Shown: in pieces, positions 51,800-61,501 of the stretch
Position numbering within the stretch: the first letter of the stretch is position 1
Layout: each line of letters starts with the position of its first letter
From: Sorex araneus
Taxonomy: Eukaryota; Chordata; Mammalia; Eulipotyphla; Soricidae
Direction: 5' to 3'
DNA length: 64,000 nt
NCBI RefSeq assembly: GCF_027595985.1
Contig: NC_073304.1
Span: 222,074,223 to 222,138,222, forward strand
Translations under genes and position numbers: made by a program
Notes under the pieces: generated by a model
What the model was told of the DNA's origin: nothing
Database searches by the model: none
The model's input: the letters and a program-made list of their open reading frames with translations, nothing else

Positions 51800-52990
51800 G
51801 TGTTACATTTCTTAAAAAGCTTTTGCCCACCACGGACTGCATTTCCTCACCTCCCACTCACCACACCCGTATGGGCCACCAAATCATCCATCGTTACCTG
51901 TAAATGGTCTCTGGTCTGTCTCATGCCAGCCTGTTCCACTCTGCTGCTCTTCACTCCATCCTAGCAGTTCAGGCTGTTCTAAGAAACTCCAGTTATCACC
52001 CAGAAGTATCCGTTCAGCTGCAGAGACTGCTCTTCCAAGCTGCAGGTTGGACAGCCTTGCGGGTAACTTATACCTCACAACCCCAAATGATCCCTGAGCA
52101 CATGGGCATTCAACCTAGAGCAGAAGCCTTTTCCCTCCCTTCTTTCCACATGTATCTGATCGCCTAGACCTGCCCCGCTTTGCTTCCTGCCTCTCTCAGC
52201 AATCTACTCTTCACTGCTGCCACCCATCCGAGTCATGCCACCAGCACCGCTTAACTTTGCACAGACCCAGGACCATTCTCCCTGCAGACACTCCAGTCCA
52301 TCCTTGAACTTAAGCTGCCACAGTTTTCCATGGCTCTACAGATCAGCAGCTTCTGTTCTTCCCCCACTTCTTCCCAATCACAAAGATCCATAGACCCATG
52401 TGCCCTTTCTCTGTCTCTGTCTCTCGCTCATGAGAGGGTGGTTTGGAGCACACCTGAAGGTACTCAAGGGCTATTCCTGGCTCTGTGCTCAGGAAACCGT
52501 GTACATCGACAATATTACTTCCTGTACTCTCCCGCCTCCATTACGTTCTTCGAGCCATGCTTGGCCCAGGGTCTTGGTACTATTCTCCCTGTGCAGAACA
52601 CCATCTCCTCAGCTCTGTTGGTTTTCTCGTCCTGTAGGCCTCTGCTCAAAGGTCATTTCACAGAAAGGCCTTCTCTGATCTTCCTCTCCAGGGAGGCCTC
52701 TGCCTTTTCCTTGTCCATGTATCTTTTTGCTTATCTTTTGTTTTGTTTTGTTTGGGGGCCACACCCAGCGGTGCTCAGGGCTTACTCCTGGCTCTGTGCT
52801 CAGGGGACCATGTGGCATGCCGGAGATCAAATTGAACCGGGGTCTGCTGCATGCAAAGGATACACACTACCCACTGTATTATCGATCCGGCCCTGTTCAC
52901 TTTTCTATCTTGCCTGTGTACTCATTACAGTAGGCCCGAAATCCCAAATAACTGACAATTTGAAACCCAAACATTTGCTGAATGAGTAAG
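51800..52990 (+). repeat. L2 LINE remnant with inserted SINE
   Basis: CCTCTGCTCAAAGGTCATTT with GAAAGGCCTTCTCTGATCTT (52640-52685) and AACATTTGCTGAATGAGTAA (52970) are L2 3'-end hallmarks; a reverse Sor SINE sits at 52740-52893. The 5' extent is uncertain. Confidence 0.6.
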
Positions 52991-53369
52991 CATGATGGTC
53001 CTCCAGGCCCAAAGAGATCTGATCAAGCACTTCTTCGGTTTTGGTTTTGCTTGGGGGTGGGGGCAGGTACATCCAGTTGGCCTGACAGAGCTATTGCCCC
53101 TGCTGGACTCTGCCTTCCTCATCCCAAACCTCAAACCCTTCTCTTCCCAGGGCCTGGATCCGTGCAAAAGCACTCCTGCCACCCTAGAAACTTCCTACAC
53201 AGCTCTCTGCCTAGCCTAGTTTACTCAGGGCTTCACCTACAAGGCCACTTTGGGGGTTTCTGACACTTGCTCCCCCACCCCCTGATGTAAAGGCCTGCTA
53301 TTTGTTTTACTCACTAGATTACATTTCTTCTATACTAGATTTCATAGGTTTGGGAATTTTCTCCTCTTT

Positions 53370-53825
53370 TGTCTTTTTTTTTTTTTTTCTTTTTGGGTCA
53401 CATCCAGTGATGCACAGGTGTTACTCCTGGCTCTGCACTCAGGAATTACCCCTGGTGCTGCTCAGGGGACCATATAGGATGCTGGGAATCGAACCTGGGT
53501 TCGCCGTGTGCAAGGCAAATGCCCTACCCGCTGTGCTATTGCCCCAGCCCTCTTTTGTCTTTAAGATCATACCCAGTGGTGCTCAGGGCTTCCTCCTGGT
53601 GATACTCAGGGGACCAAATGTGACATGGGGGTGGAACCCAGGGTCATCTGTGTGCAAGGCAAATGTCTTAGCTGCTTTATCTTCTCTCTGACCCCTAGGG
53701 GCTTTCTTTTGGTTTGGGGTTCACCTCTGGTAATTCTTGGGGGACTATTCAGTGCTTGGAATCAAACCCAGGCCTCACACACGGAAGGCAAATGTTCTTG
53801 GCCACTGTGTCACCTCTCCAACCCC
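53370..53825 (-). repeat. Three reverse Sor SINEs
   Basis: 53370-53550 (flanked by CCTCTTTTGTCTTT), 53560-53695, 53700-53825. Confidence 0.85.
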
Positions 53826-54129
53826 CTCATCAGCTGGTGAGCTGTAAGCACCACTGAGACATGGTCTGTGTGTCTCTCTGCCCCTGTGCAGTCCATGTTG
53901 ACTGATGCTCTGTGGAGACGAGGCGGGAGTCCACAGAAATCCCAGGCATGGACCGACGCATAGGACCTCTTAGCTGGTAAGTCTTTGGAGTAAGGAGGGC
54001 CCTGAGCAGGAAGGCCAGGAAGGGTTTGTGTAAACTGGGTGGAGACAGAGGGGCCTGTGGTCATTGACTTCTTCAGCTCAGGATGCGCTGAGCATATTCA
54101 AAGAAACGCAACAGCAACTTGGTTTTATT

Positions 54130-54270
54130 GTTTTTGGTTTTGGTGGGCCACACCCTGCGGTGCTAGGGTTTACTCCTGGTGGGCTCAGGGGACCAGAAGG
54201 AGTGCTGGGTACTGAACCCAGGTAGGCCACGTGCAAAGCAAGCGCCCTACTTGCTGTACCCTATCCGGCC
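54130..54270 (-). repeat. Reverse Sor SINE
   Basis: GGTGGGCCACACCCTGCGGT and TGAACCCAGGTAGGCCACGT. Confidence 0.8.
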
Positions 54271-54419
54271 TCATGGCAGCAGCTTGGAACCAGGGAATTC
54301 CTGAGCCATGCTGCAAAGGGTCCTCAAGGTCTGGCCCCAGACCCAAGTCCATTCACTTGCTAAGAATCTCTAATCAACAGGACTTGCTGCCCAGGGACAC
54401 TGGTATACCCCAAAGAACA

Positions 54420-54422
54420 CTG

Positions 54423-54453
<31 letters not shown>

Positions 54454-54612
54454 TGGGTCACACCCGGCGATGCACAGGGGTTACTCCTGGCTCTGCACTC
54501 AGGAATTACCCTTGGCGGTGCTCATGGGGACCATATCGGATGCTGGGAATCGAACCCGGGTCGGCCGCGTGCAAGGCAAACGCCCTACCCGCTGTGCTAT
54601 CGCTCCAGCCCC
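54420..54612 (-). repeat. Young reverse Sor SINE
   Basis: Near consensus with a T22 tail; CCCCAAAGAACA is duplicated on both sides. 54613-55229 after it has no recognised feature. Confidence 0.92.
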
Positions 54613-55229
54613 CAAAGAACAGTCTTTCTGTGGGGTGCTCACCGCCACTCCATAAGGCAGCTCTGGGTTAAAGGTTCCTTCAGCACCTCTCCTCAGCCAC
54701 GGGAACCTGCTGCTTGGATGGTACCATCTGGCCTACACACCTCAAAGTGACTGCTGAGCACCAAGGGTGTTGGGCAGTTCCCCAGGAGCCTCCCTATGGC
54801 CTCCGAGGTCCTATTCTGAGGACACCTTCGCCCAGATCTGAGTGGCCTACCTGCTCCCTGCCTGTCCCAAAACACTTCTGTCCCTCTTTAGAGTCAGAGA
54901 CATCTAGTGCCTTCTTGGCTGACCATGACCTGACTCATCCCCAGGGCTCCCCCCCACCCCAAAGGACCCTTCCCCGATCAATCCTTCCTGCTGGCCCCTC
55001 TGCACTGCCCTGGTATTCGGACTATTCGGCCTATTTTTTCTGTCTCTACCTGCAAATGACCCACCTTTTCAGGAAAGCATTGTTTTGAGTGCATCTTTGC
55101 ACCCCAGTACTGGAAGCACCCTAAAAATTCTTAGGGAGGGGGGAAGGGGGTTAGAGAGAAGACTAGGCGCTTCTCCTGAGCCCAGACTTTCACAGGACCT
55201 GACTTGCCAGCCCCCCTTCCCCCCTAGCA

Positions 55230-57300
55230 GCGAATGAGGTAGGTGCGATTCCGAGGCGGCTGGCGCTGGCAAGGAGGAGCCCCGGGGGCCGCGGCGGGGT
55301 CACGTAGCTGCCCAGGCGCCTGGCTCCCTGACGCGCGCCGGCCGCCCTGTGCAACGCAGGACGGCCACCGCAGTCCACGGCGGCAGAGAACTCAAGCGCC
55401 GCGACCAGAAGCGCGGCCCGGGCGAGGGCAGCTGCGCACCCTTGCAGCGTCCAGGCCTCGGGCGCGGGGTCCCCGGGATGGGCGCCGCTCGGGCCCCTAG
55501 GCCCTCTGCTCCGGGGGAGGGCGCGGCGAGCACGCGCCGCGGGGACATCCCCAGGGGAGCAGCCCCGGGTCGGGAGGCCGGCTGAGAGGTGGGGGGTCCG
55601 GCGTGGGATCCGGAAGCAGGAAAGGCCAGCAGGTGTGGGACCTAAATTCGGATGAGGGCGGGGAGGGCGCTCGGTGCAGAAGGGCGCCCGAGACCCGCCC
55701 AGACACGGAGAACCGGGAATCCGACAAGCCCCTCCGGCTCCGCGGCTCTTCTGCCTCAAGTGCTAACTGCGCCCCACTTCAACTCGGCCTCTTCACAGAA
55801 GTGGCTGCACGCTTCGCGGTAAACGCCGGGGTGGGGGGGCGCGGGCGGGCGTGTGCGTGAGTGTGTGGAGGGAGGGGGGAAAGCCGGGAGCCCCGAGGGA
55901 AGGGCGGGGAGCCTGGGCCGGAAGGCGTCCCAGGCTCGGCCGGGAGCCGGCGCTCTCTTTCGACGCCACCCGCTGCCCCCGCCCCGGAGCCGGCCGGGAC
56001 GGCACAACGTCTCCGCCCCCAGCGCACCGCGCACCTCACCTTGAACGCCGCCCCACCCACCGCCACCCGATTGGGCCGCTTGGACCCAGGCGACGCTGCC
56101 ATTGGCCGAGGCGGCCCCGGGAGGCCCCGCCCCCTCCCCGCCCCCGCCCCCATCCGCCGGTACTTTGGACGGCGGCGTGGCGCCCCTCCTCCGCGCCCGG
56201 TCCCCGCCCCCTGGAGCAAATGCTGCCGAGCTGCGGCCGCGGGGCAGATGCACGCGCTTGGGCCCGGCTAGCAGGCGCGAGCAGGCGCTGGGCGCGCGAA
56301 AGCGAAAGAAGGAAGAGGAAGGGAGGGCGGGGGCGGGGTGTCGAGGAGGGGCGGGAGGAGGAAGAGGAGGAGGTTGGAGCGCGCTCGCGCCTGGCCCCGC
56401 GCCCGCGCGGAGGGAGGGGGAGAGGGGCGCGCGCGCGCACGCTCGCGCTCTCGCTCGCTCCATCCATCCATCCTCCGGTCGCGGCACGCGCGCGCACTCC
56501 GGGCTCGCGCCGCACCCCCCGCCCGGGAGAGGCGGGCTGGAGTGGGGGGCGGGGGGAGGGGCGCGCGGACGGCGCGCGGACTGCGCGCGGGCGGGGTGAG
56601 GTGAGGAGGAGGAGGCGGCGACGGGACGAGAAGGGAGGGGAAGGGGCCATGGCCGCCCGGTGAGGCGGCGAGGCGGGGGGGCGGCCCGACCCCCCGGCCC
56701 CGGGCCCTGGGCCCCGGGGGGCGGCGAGGACGGACCGACGGACATGGGGCTCCGGAGCAGCCGCCGCCGCCGCCGCCGCCGGAGGACGCGGCCCTGAGAG
56801 GCCGCCGGGCCCCGGCGCGGCCCCCCGGGCGGGGTAAGTACGGGACGGAGACGGAGACGGGGCGGGGGAGGGGCCTGCGGGGGGCGGGGGGCGGGGACGG
56901 GGCGGGGCTTGGGCCCCCTCCCCCCAGGTCTGGGTCAGCGCCCCTTCCCCTCCCCCCGGCCGACGCGGAAACGCCCGGCTTCCCCGGCTGCCCGGCGCGG
57001 CCGGGGCCCCCTGCGCTCCCCCTGCCTGGGTCCCCCCTGGGCGGGGCAGGGCCGGCCGGGGAGGGGGCGCGGGGCCTTTGTTAGGGAGCCAGGCCCCAGC
57101 CCCCGGGACAATAGAGGCACCGTCCCGGACTCGTCTCCCCGGGCGGGCGGGCAGGGCAGCAGCGGGGCCGGGACGCGTCCCGCGCCGCCCCACTCTCCAG
57201 GGCTCGGGCTGTCCCGGGCCGGCGCGGCCGCGGGCGGCCGGACTCTCCTCCCCCCGGCGGTATGATGCAGCAGCCGTGCCGCAGGGACCGGGGAAGAGCC
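55230..57300. promoter_or_regulatory. ATXN7L3: ATXN7L3 CpG island and promoter
   Basis: CpG-dense stretch starting where the SINE-rich spacer ends. Two inverted CCAAT boxes (ATTGG at 56070-56074 and 56101-56105) lie 31 bases apart in a TATA-less GC-rich setting, so a start site around 56.15-56.25 kb is likely. Confidence 0.7.
56180..56833 (+). other. ATXN7L3: ATXN7L3 non-coding exon 1 (5' end approximate)
   Basis: Ends at the strong donor GTAAGT (56834). The start is inferred from the CCAAT pair. It carries upstream ORFs at 56649-56663 (Met-Ala-Ala-Arg) and 56744-56797 (17 codons with eight consecutive Arg). Confidence 0.5.
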
Positions 57301-57480
57301 GAGGCCCGGCCTCCCGCCCTCCCCTGTGCCCCTGGCGCGTCCGGCCGTCCCCACCCCACTCCGGGCCGGCGGCCCCGTCCACTCGCACCCCTCCGTCCAG
57401 GGATTCCTGGACTTTGGGGCTCTTGCAGAGACTTCCGGGCTGCCCCCCAGGGAGGGAGGGGGGTGTTTGAAGGAACACCA
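57240..57480 (+). other. Possible alternative ATXN7L3 5' exon
   Basis: GC-rich block ending in ACACCAG/GTAAGG, a near-consensus donor at 57481, between exon 1 and the first coding exon. Its acceptor and use are unknown. Confidence 0.25.
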
Positions 57481-58100
57481 GGTAAGGGGAGCGCCCACTT
57501 CTGGCATGCCATCCCCTCCCCGGCCCTGCCCTCCGCGAGCCCGGGGTGGCCACAGATGCCCCTCGCAGGCTTCGGTGGGCGCGCTCCCCTCCTGGAGTGG
57601 CAAGCTTGTGCCCGGGGAAGGTAGCGTGGGTGAAGGTTGTAGGGTGCAAGGGCCGGTCCTACTTCTGGTAGCAGTACCCCCCCAAGTGGACATCCTGGCT
57701 GAAAGCAGAGGTGACTCTGAGGAGAGCCTGGGGAAAGCGGGGTGCTGTTGAGGAGTCTGTGCAGTTCTCTGCCACACCCTGTGGGTTTGCTTTGAGGCCT
57801 TAGAGTTCCTTCTCCTCCCCCTGCTGCATTGCACCATGGGTATGGAAGAGGGGTTTGAGTTTGGGGGAGCGGGGGGCAGCTGCTGCCTCCTGGAGCCCCA
57901 GCCTCGGATGGGGAGCGGGGGCTGTGTGCAGCCTGGGAAACACCAGGCCCTCTTCAGCGTGTGGGCCCTGGGGACCCTCCAGACTGGGGAGGCCCTGTCC
58001 TGCCAGCAGGGCGAGCTCTGGGCAGCGAGGTGCGGAGGGGAGGTGGCAGGCCTTAGCGGTGCCTCGGACTCACATCAGCACCCCCACCCCCTGTGTGCAG

Positions 58101-58160
58101 CCGTGTTGCCACCCGCTGTGCTATGAGCAGTCAGAGCGCCGTCTCCACAAGAGTTTACAA
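58101..58160 (+). other. ATXN7L3: ATXN7L3 5' UTR part of exon A, with overlapping uORF
   Basis: Acceptor GTGTGCAG at 58093-58100. A 13-codon uORF (58123-58164, [13 protein letters not shown]) ends with TGA that overlaps the main ATG as ATGA. Confidence 0.75.
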
Positions 58161-58211
58161 ATGAAAATGGAGGAAATGTCTTTGTCTGGCCTGGATAACA
58201 GCAAACTAGAG
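58161..58211 (+). CDS. ATXN7L3: ATXN7L3 coding exon A (start codon)
   Basis: [17 protein letters not shown]; the exon's UTR part starts at 58101 after acceptor GCAG. Donor GTGAGG at 58212. Confidence 0.93.
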
Positions 58212-61200
58212 GTGAGGGCTCCCCCACATGTGCCTCTGGCTTTTTCTCTTAGTGTCTGTCGCTAAATCTGGCATCTGCTCCGAAGAGGAATTTGGGTGGT
58301 CCGCCTGTCTCCTTTAAAGGGAAGAGCCAGCTGGGGGGGTGGGGGGACCCAAAGACCCAGAGGAAGAAAGGACATGAAGTCAAGGGGGGGGGATGACCAG
58401 GAGAGCGGCTCTGGGGCCCGGCCGGGCCAGCCGGGCCTATAGCGAGTGGGAGCTGCTCTCAGTCCAGTGGCTGCGGCCCCGTGACCGCGGCCGTTCTCCC
58501 CCCACCCGGGCCCAGGCCATCGCTCAGGAGATCTACGCGGACCTGGTGGAGGATTCTTGTCTGGGATTCTGCTTCGAGGTACACCGGGCTGTCAAGTGTG
58601 GCTACTTCTTCCTGGACGACACGGACCCTGATAGCATGAAGGATTTTGGTGAGCTCCAGGGAGGACGGACCGTCCGCGGGGCCCCAGGCCCTGCCCTGCG
58701 AGTAATCAGCGCTAACAGGTTGGGAAGCAGTGCCAGGCAGAGCCTAGTGCAGAGCAGATGCCCCCCACCCCCCTCAAGCACCCGCTTAGGCAGTGCAGTG
58801 AAGATGCTATGGAGCCGAGGGTGGGAACTGCCAGAGGTGTGAGGGTCCCGCCTGCCCTGACGGTCACGCCGCTCCTGTCCCCAGAGATCGTGGACCAGCC
58901 GGGGTTGGACATCTTTGGACAGGTTTTCAACCAGTGGAAGAGCAAGGAGTGTGTCTGCCCCAACTGCAGCCGCAGCATCGCCGCCTCCCGCTTCGCTCCC
59001 CACCTGGAGAAGTGCCTGGGGATGGGCCGGAACAGCAGCCGGATCGCCAACCGCAGGTGAGGGCCCGCCCCTGCGCCTTCCTGGGGAACAGGGTGGGTGG
59101 TACCTGGTCCTGGGTACCCACCGTCCCTCGGAAGTTGGGGGGCAGGCAGGGGAGCCTTGACACCCCTCCTTCTCTTTCCCGCTCTCTGCAGGATTGCCAA
59201 TAGCAACAACATGAACAAGTCTGAGAGTGACCAAGAGGATAACGATGACATCAATGACAACGACTGGTCCTATGGCTCAGAGAAGAAAGGTGTTTGGGGG
59301 TCCGGGGAAGCTCGGGGGCAGGGAAGGGCATATGCCATCCCACAGTGGTGCAGGGGAGTGAGCTGGGAGACCAGCTTTGTTCTTCCTTTGGTGACCTTGC
59401 TCTTTGTCTTTCTATTCAATACAGCGAAGAAGAGGAAGTCAGACAAGGTGAGATCCCGGACAAGCCTAAGGGAAATTTGGGCAAAGGACCCATGGCCTCT
59501 CCGGGGACAGGGAGTCCTCAGGGGTCTTGACTCAAGTCCGAGATCACTGGGTACCTCTCGGGGTTTGGGGATGGGGGTGTGTGTGTGGTGGACCGGAGGG
59601 CAGCAGAGGCTTCTGAGGGCTGATAGGCCTCTTAGTGGGGGACCTGGGGACAAAGAGGAACTTGAGGCTGTTTCTTTGTCAAATATTTTTTCCTTCCCTG
59701 GGTTCTCGGCTCCCCCTTATCGTTACCCTTTCTCCAAAGCTATGGTATCTCCCATTCCAGAACCCTAATTCCCCTCGAAGATCCAAGTCTTTAAAACACA
59801 AAAATGGTAAGTGGGGCCGGAGGAGCATCTGAAGGGATGCTGGCAGTGTCTTCTGGGCCAGTGCTGCAGGGGAGGGTGGAGGCAGGGGACTGGAGGGAGG
59901 ACAGGGGCATTGAGGGAGGGCCTGTGATCCTTCTGTCACCCCCACTTCCTCTCTGGTTATTTTCAGGGTTCTCTGTCTGTACCTCTGCATCAAACACCCT
60001 TCCCCTTCTTTTTTCTTCTTCAGGGGAACTTAGCAATTCGGATCCTTTTAAGGTGAGTCTGGGCTGCCCCTCTGCGGTCCTCATTAGCTCAGGGGTCGGG
60101 TGGGACTCCTGCTTCCTGGGTTAGAGAACTTGAGCCAGGGACACTTCCCCTCCCTCTACCCGTCCTCCCTTCTCTCTCTCTCCCCCTCCTTTCTCCTCCC
60201 TCCCTCTCTCCCCCTCCTTCCCCTCCCCGTTCACTCTCCCTCTCCTTATTCACTCTTTCCCCACCTCACTCCTTTCCCTTTCTTCCCCCTCATCCTCTCT
60301 CACCCCCCTCACTTCCTTGCCCTCCTCCCCCCCCACACCCTGTCATTTGGGATAGCTGGAAGGACCTCTCCTGTGCCCAGCCCATCTGACCTGTCCGCCT
60401 TCTTCCTCTCCTCCATCCTCAGTATAACAACTCCACTGGGATCAGCTATGAGACCCTGGGGCCAGAGGAGCTGCGGAGCCTGCTGACCACGGTGAGGAAG
60501 CGGAAGGGCCAGAACCCTGGAGAAGCCAGTGACCACTGTGTCTTGCAGTTTCTCTAGAACTAGATTTTTGGGCGTCTGGTAGTCTGAGGCCACTGTCAGG
60601 GCCATTTCTGCTCGGGCAATCCAGCGTTTGTACCTAGAGCAGGTTTCTCTTCGTGCCTCTTTTTCATCTTCTTTCTCTTGCAGCAATGTGGGGTGATTTC
60701 TGAACACACCAAGAAGATGTGCACAAGGTGAGCTCAGAGCCAAGAAGAGGGGGTGGGGGTCCCCTGCAGCTAGTCCTTGGGCCTGGGTCTGGGGCTCTTC
60801 ATTCGTCTCTTGCCCGTCCAGTGGGAGAGGCCACCTCCTTAGGGTCTGGACATTCACCCCCTGCAGGTCCCTGCGCTGCCCACAGCACACGGATGAGCAG
60901 CGGCGAGCTGTGCGGATTTATTTCCTCGGACCCTCGGCGTAAGTACCCACCGTCCAGGACGGGTGTTGGGGTTACGCAAGGATTCCCCACAGCCCTTTGT
61001 GCGTTGCTTTGGGTCACACACGGTGGTGCCTGGGGGGCCTGAGGTACCCACGAGATCCTGCATGCAGAACCTTCACGCAGCCTTCCTCGCACTCTCCCCT
61101 CCCCAGCGTCCTTCCGGAGGTGGAGAGTTCCCTGGATACTGACAGCTTTGACATGACTGACAGCCAGGCCCTGATCAGCCGCCTTCAGTGGGACGGCTCA

Positions 61201-61501
61201 TCGGACCTCTCACCCTCCGATTCAGGCTCCTCCAAGACGAGTGAGAACCAGGGGTGGGGCTTAGGTAGGTGCCGCTCCCGGGCCTGGCCAGAAAGCCCCT
61301 GACACTGCTCTTGCCGCCACCTGACCCTCCTCCGCTGTGCCCCCTCACTCAGGTACCAACAGCTCCGAGTCGCGGAAAACCAAGAAGAAGAAATCCCATC
61401 TGAGCCTGGTGGGGACTGCCTCCGGCCTGGGCTCCAACAAGAAGAAAAAGCCAAAGCCACCGGCCCCCCCAACGCCCAGCATCTACGATGACATCAACTG
61501 A
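58161..61501 (+). CDS. ATXN7L3: ATXN7L3 (SAGA deubiquitinase module subunit), 12 coding exons
   Basis: Human counterpart of yeast Sgf11; it activates USP22 with ENY2 in the SAGA DUB module, which removes ubiquitin from H2B (and H2A) in the nucleus. Exons: 58161-58211, 58516-58648, 58885-59056, 59192-59289, 59425-59447, 59761-59806, 60024-60052, 60423-60491, 60684-60727, 60867-60938, 61107-61264, 61353-61501; 1044 nt, 347 residues plus stop, the human length. Visible domains: N-terminal ENY2-binding helix (residues 15-45), Sgf11 zinc finger with ligands Cys86, Cys89, His101, Cys105, an Asp/Asn-rich segment, basic KKRKSDK, SCA7 zinc domain with Cys209, Cys220, Cys226, His229, and a Lys/Pro-rich C-terminus. 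The first ATG has weak context (C at -3); the ATG two codons later is stronger (A at -3, G at +4), so initiation at Met3 is possible. Confidence 0.97.
58516..58648 (+). CDS. ATXN7L3: ATXN7L3 coding exon B
   Basis: [20 protein letters not shown], then [20 protein letters not shown]; the long helix packs with ENY2 in the DUB module. Confidence 0.96.
58885..59056 (+). CDS. ATXN7L3: ATXN7L3 coding exon C; Sgf11 zinc finger
   Basis: [20 protein letters not shown] then [20 protein letters not shown] and KC: the C2HC finger that contacts the nucleosome acidic patch in yeast Sgf11. Confidence 0.97.
59192..59289 (+). CDS. ATXN7L3: ATXN7L3 coding exon D
   Basis: [20 protein letters not shown] then [13 protein letters not shown], acidic low-complexity linker. 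Confidence 0.95.
59425..59447 (+). CDS. ATXN7L3: ATXN7L3 micro-exon E (23 nt)
   Basis: Encodes AKKRKSDK, a basic nuclear-localisation-like patch. Acceptor ACAG at 59421-59424, donor GTGAGA. Confidence 0.92.
59761..59806 (+). CDS. ATXN7L3: ATXN7L3 coding exon F (46 nt)
   Basis: [15 protein letters not shown] plus one base of Gly; donor GTAAGT. Confidence 0.94.
60024..60052 (+). CDS. ATXN7L3: ATXN7L3 micro-exon G (29 nt)
   Basis: [10 protein letters not shown]; acceptor TTCTTCAG, donor GTGAGT. Confidence 0.93.
60140..60340. repeat. Polypyrimidine (CT-rich) tract in ATXN7L3 intron
   Basis: About 200 bases of CCTCCCTCTCTCCCCCT type, directly upstream of the exon at 60423. Confidence 0.85.
60423..60491 (+). 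CDS. ATXN7L3: ATXN7L3 coding exon H
   Basis: [20 protein letters not shown] and LTT; start of the SCA7 domain. It follows a 200-base C/T tract in the intron. Confidence 0.95.
60684..60727 (+). CDS. ATXN7L3: ATXN7L3 coding exon I
   Basis: [14 protein letters not shown] plus two bases of Arg: the first two Cys ligands of the SCA7 zinc site. Confidence 0.95.
60867..60938 (+). CDS. ATXN7L3: ATXN7L3 coding exon J
   Basis: [20 protein letters not shown] and GPS plus two bases of Ala: last Cys and His ligands of the SCA7 motif. One substitution (Ala for Thr) against human. Confidence 0.95.
61107..61264 (+). CDS. ATXN7L3: ATXN7L3 coding exon K, two possible donors
   Basis: [20 protein letters not shown] through [12 protein letters not shown]. 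The donor at 61265 gives the 347-residue form; an in-frame donor GTGAGA at 61241 would drop 8 residues. Confidence 0.94.
61353..61501 (+). CDS. ATXN7L3: ATXN7L3 last coding exon L
   Basis: [20 protein letters not shown], then [20 protein letters not shown] and TGA; Lys/Pro-rich tail as in human. Confidence 0.96.

Noticed and set aside
56036-57649. 537-residue open frame on the - strand over the ATXN7L3 promoter
   Set aside because: Same GC artefact: Pro/Arg/Ser low complexity, antisense to the promoter and exon 1, no domain. A divergent non-coding transcript cannot be excluded.
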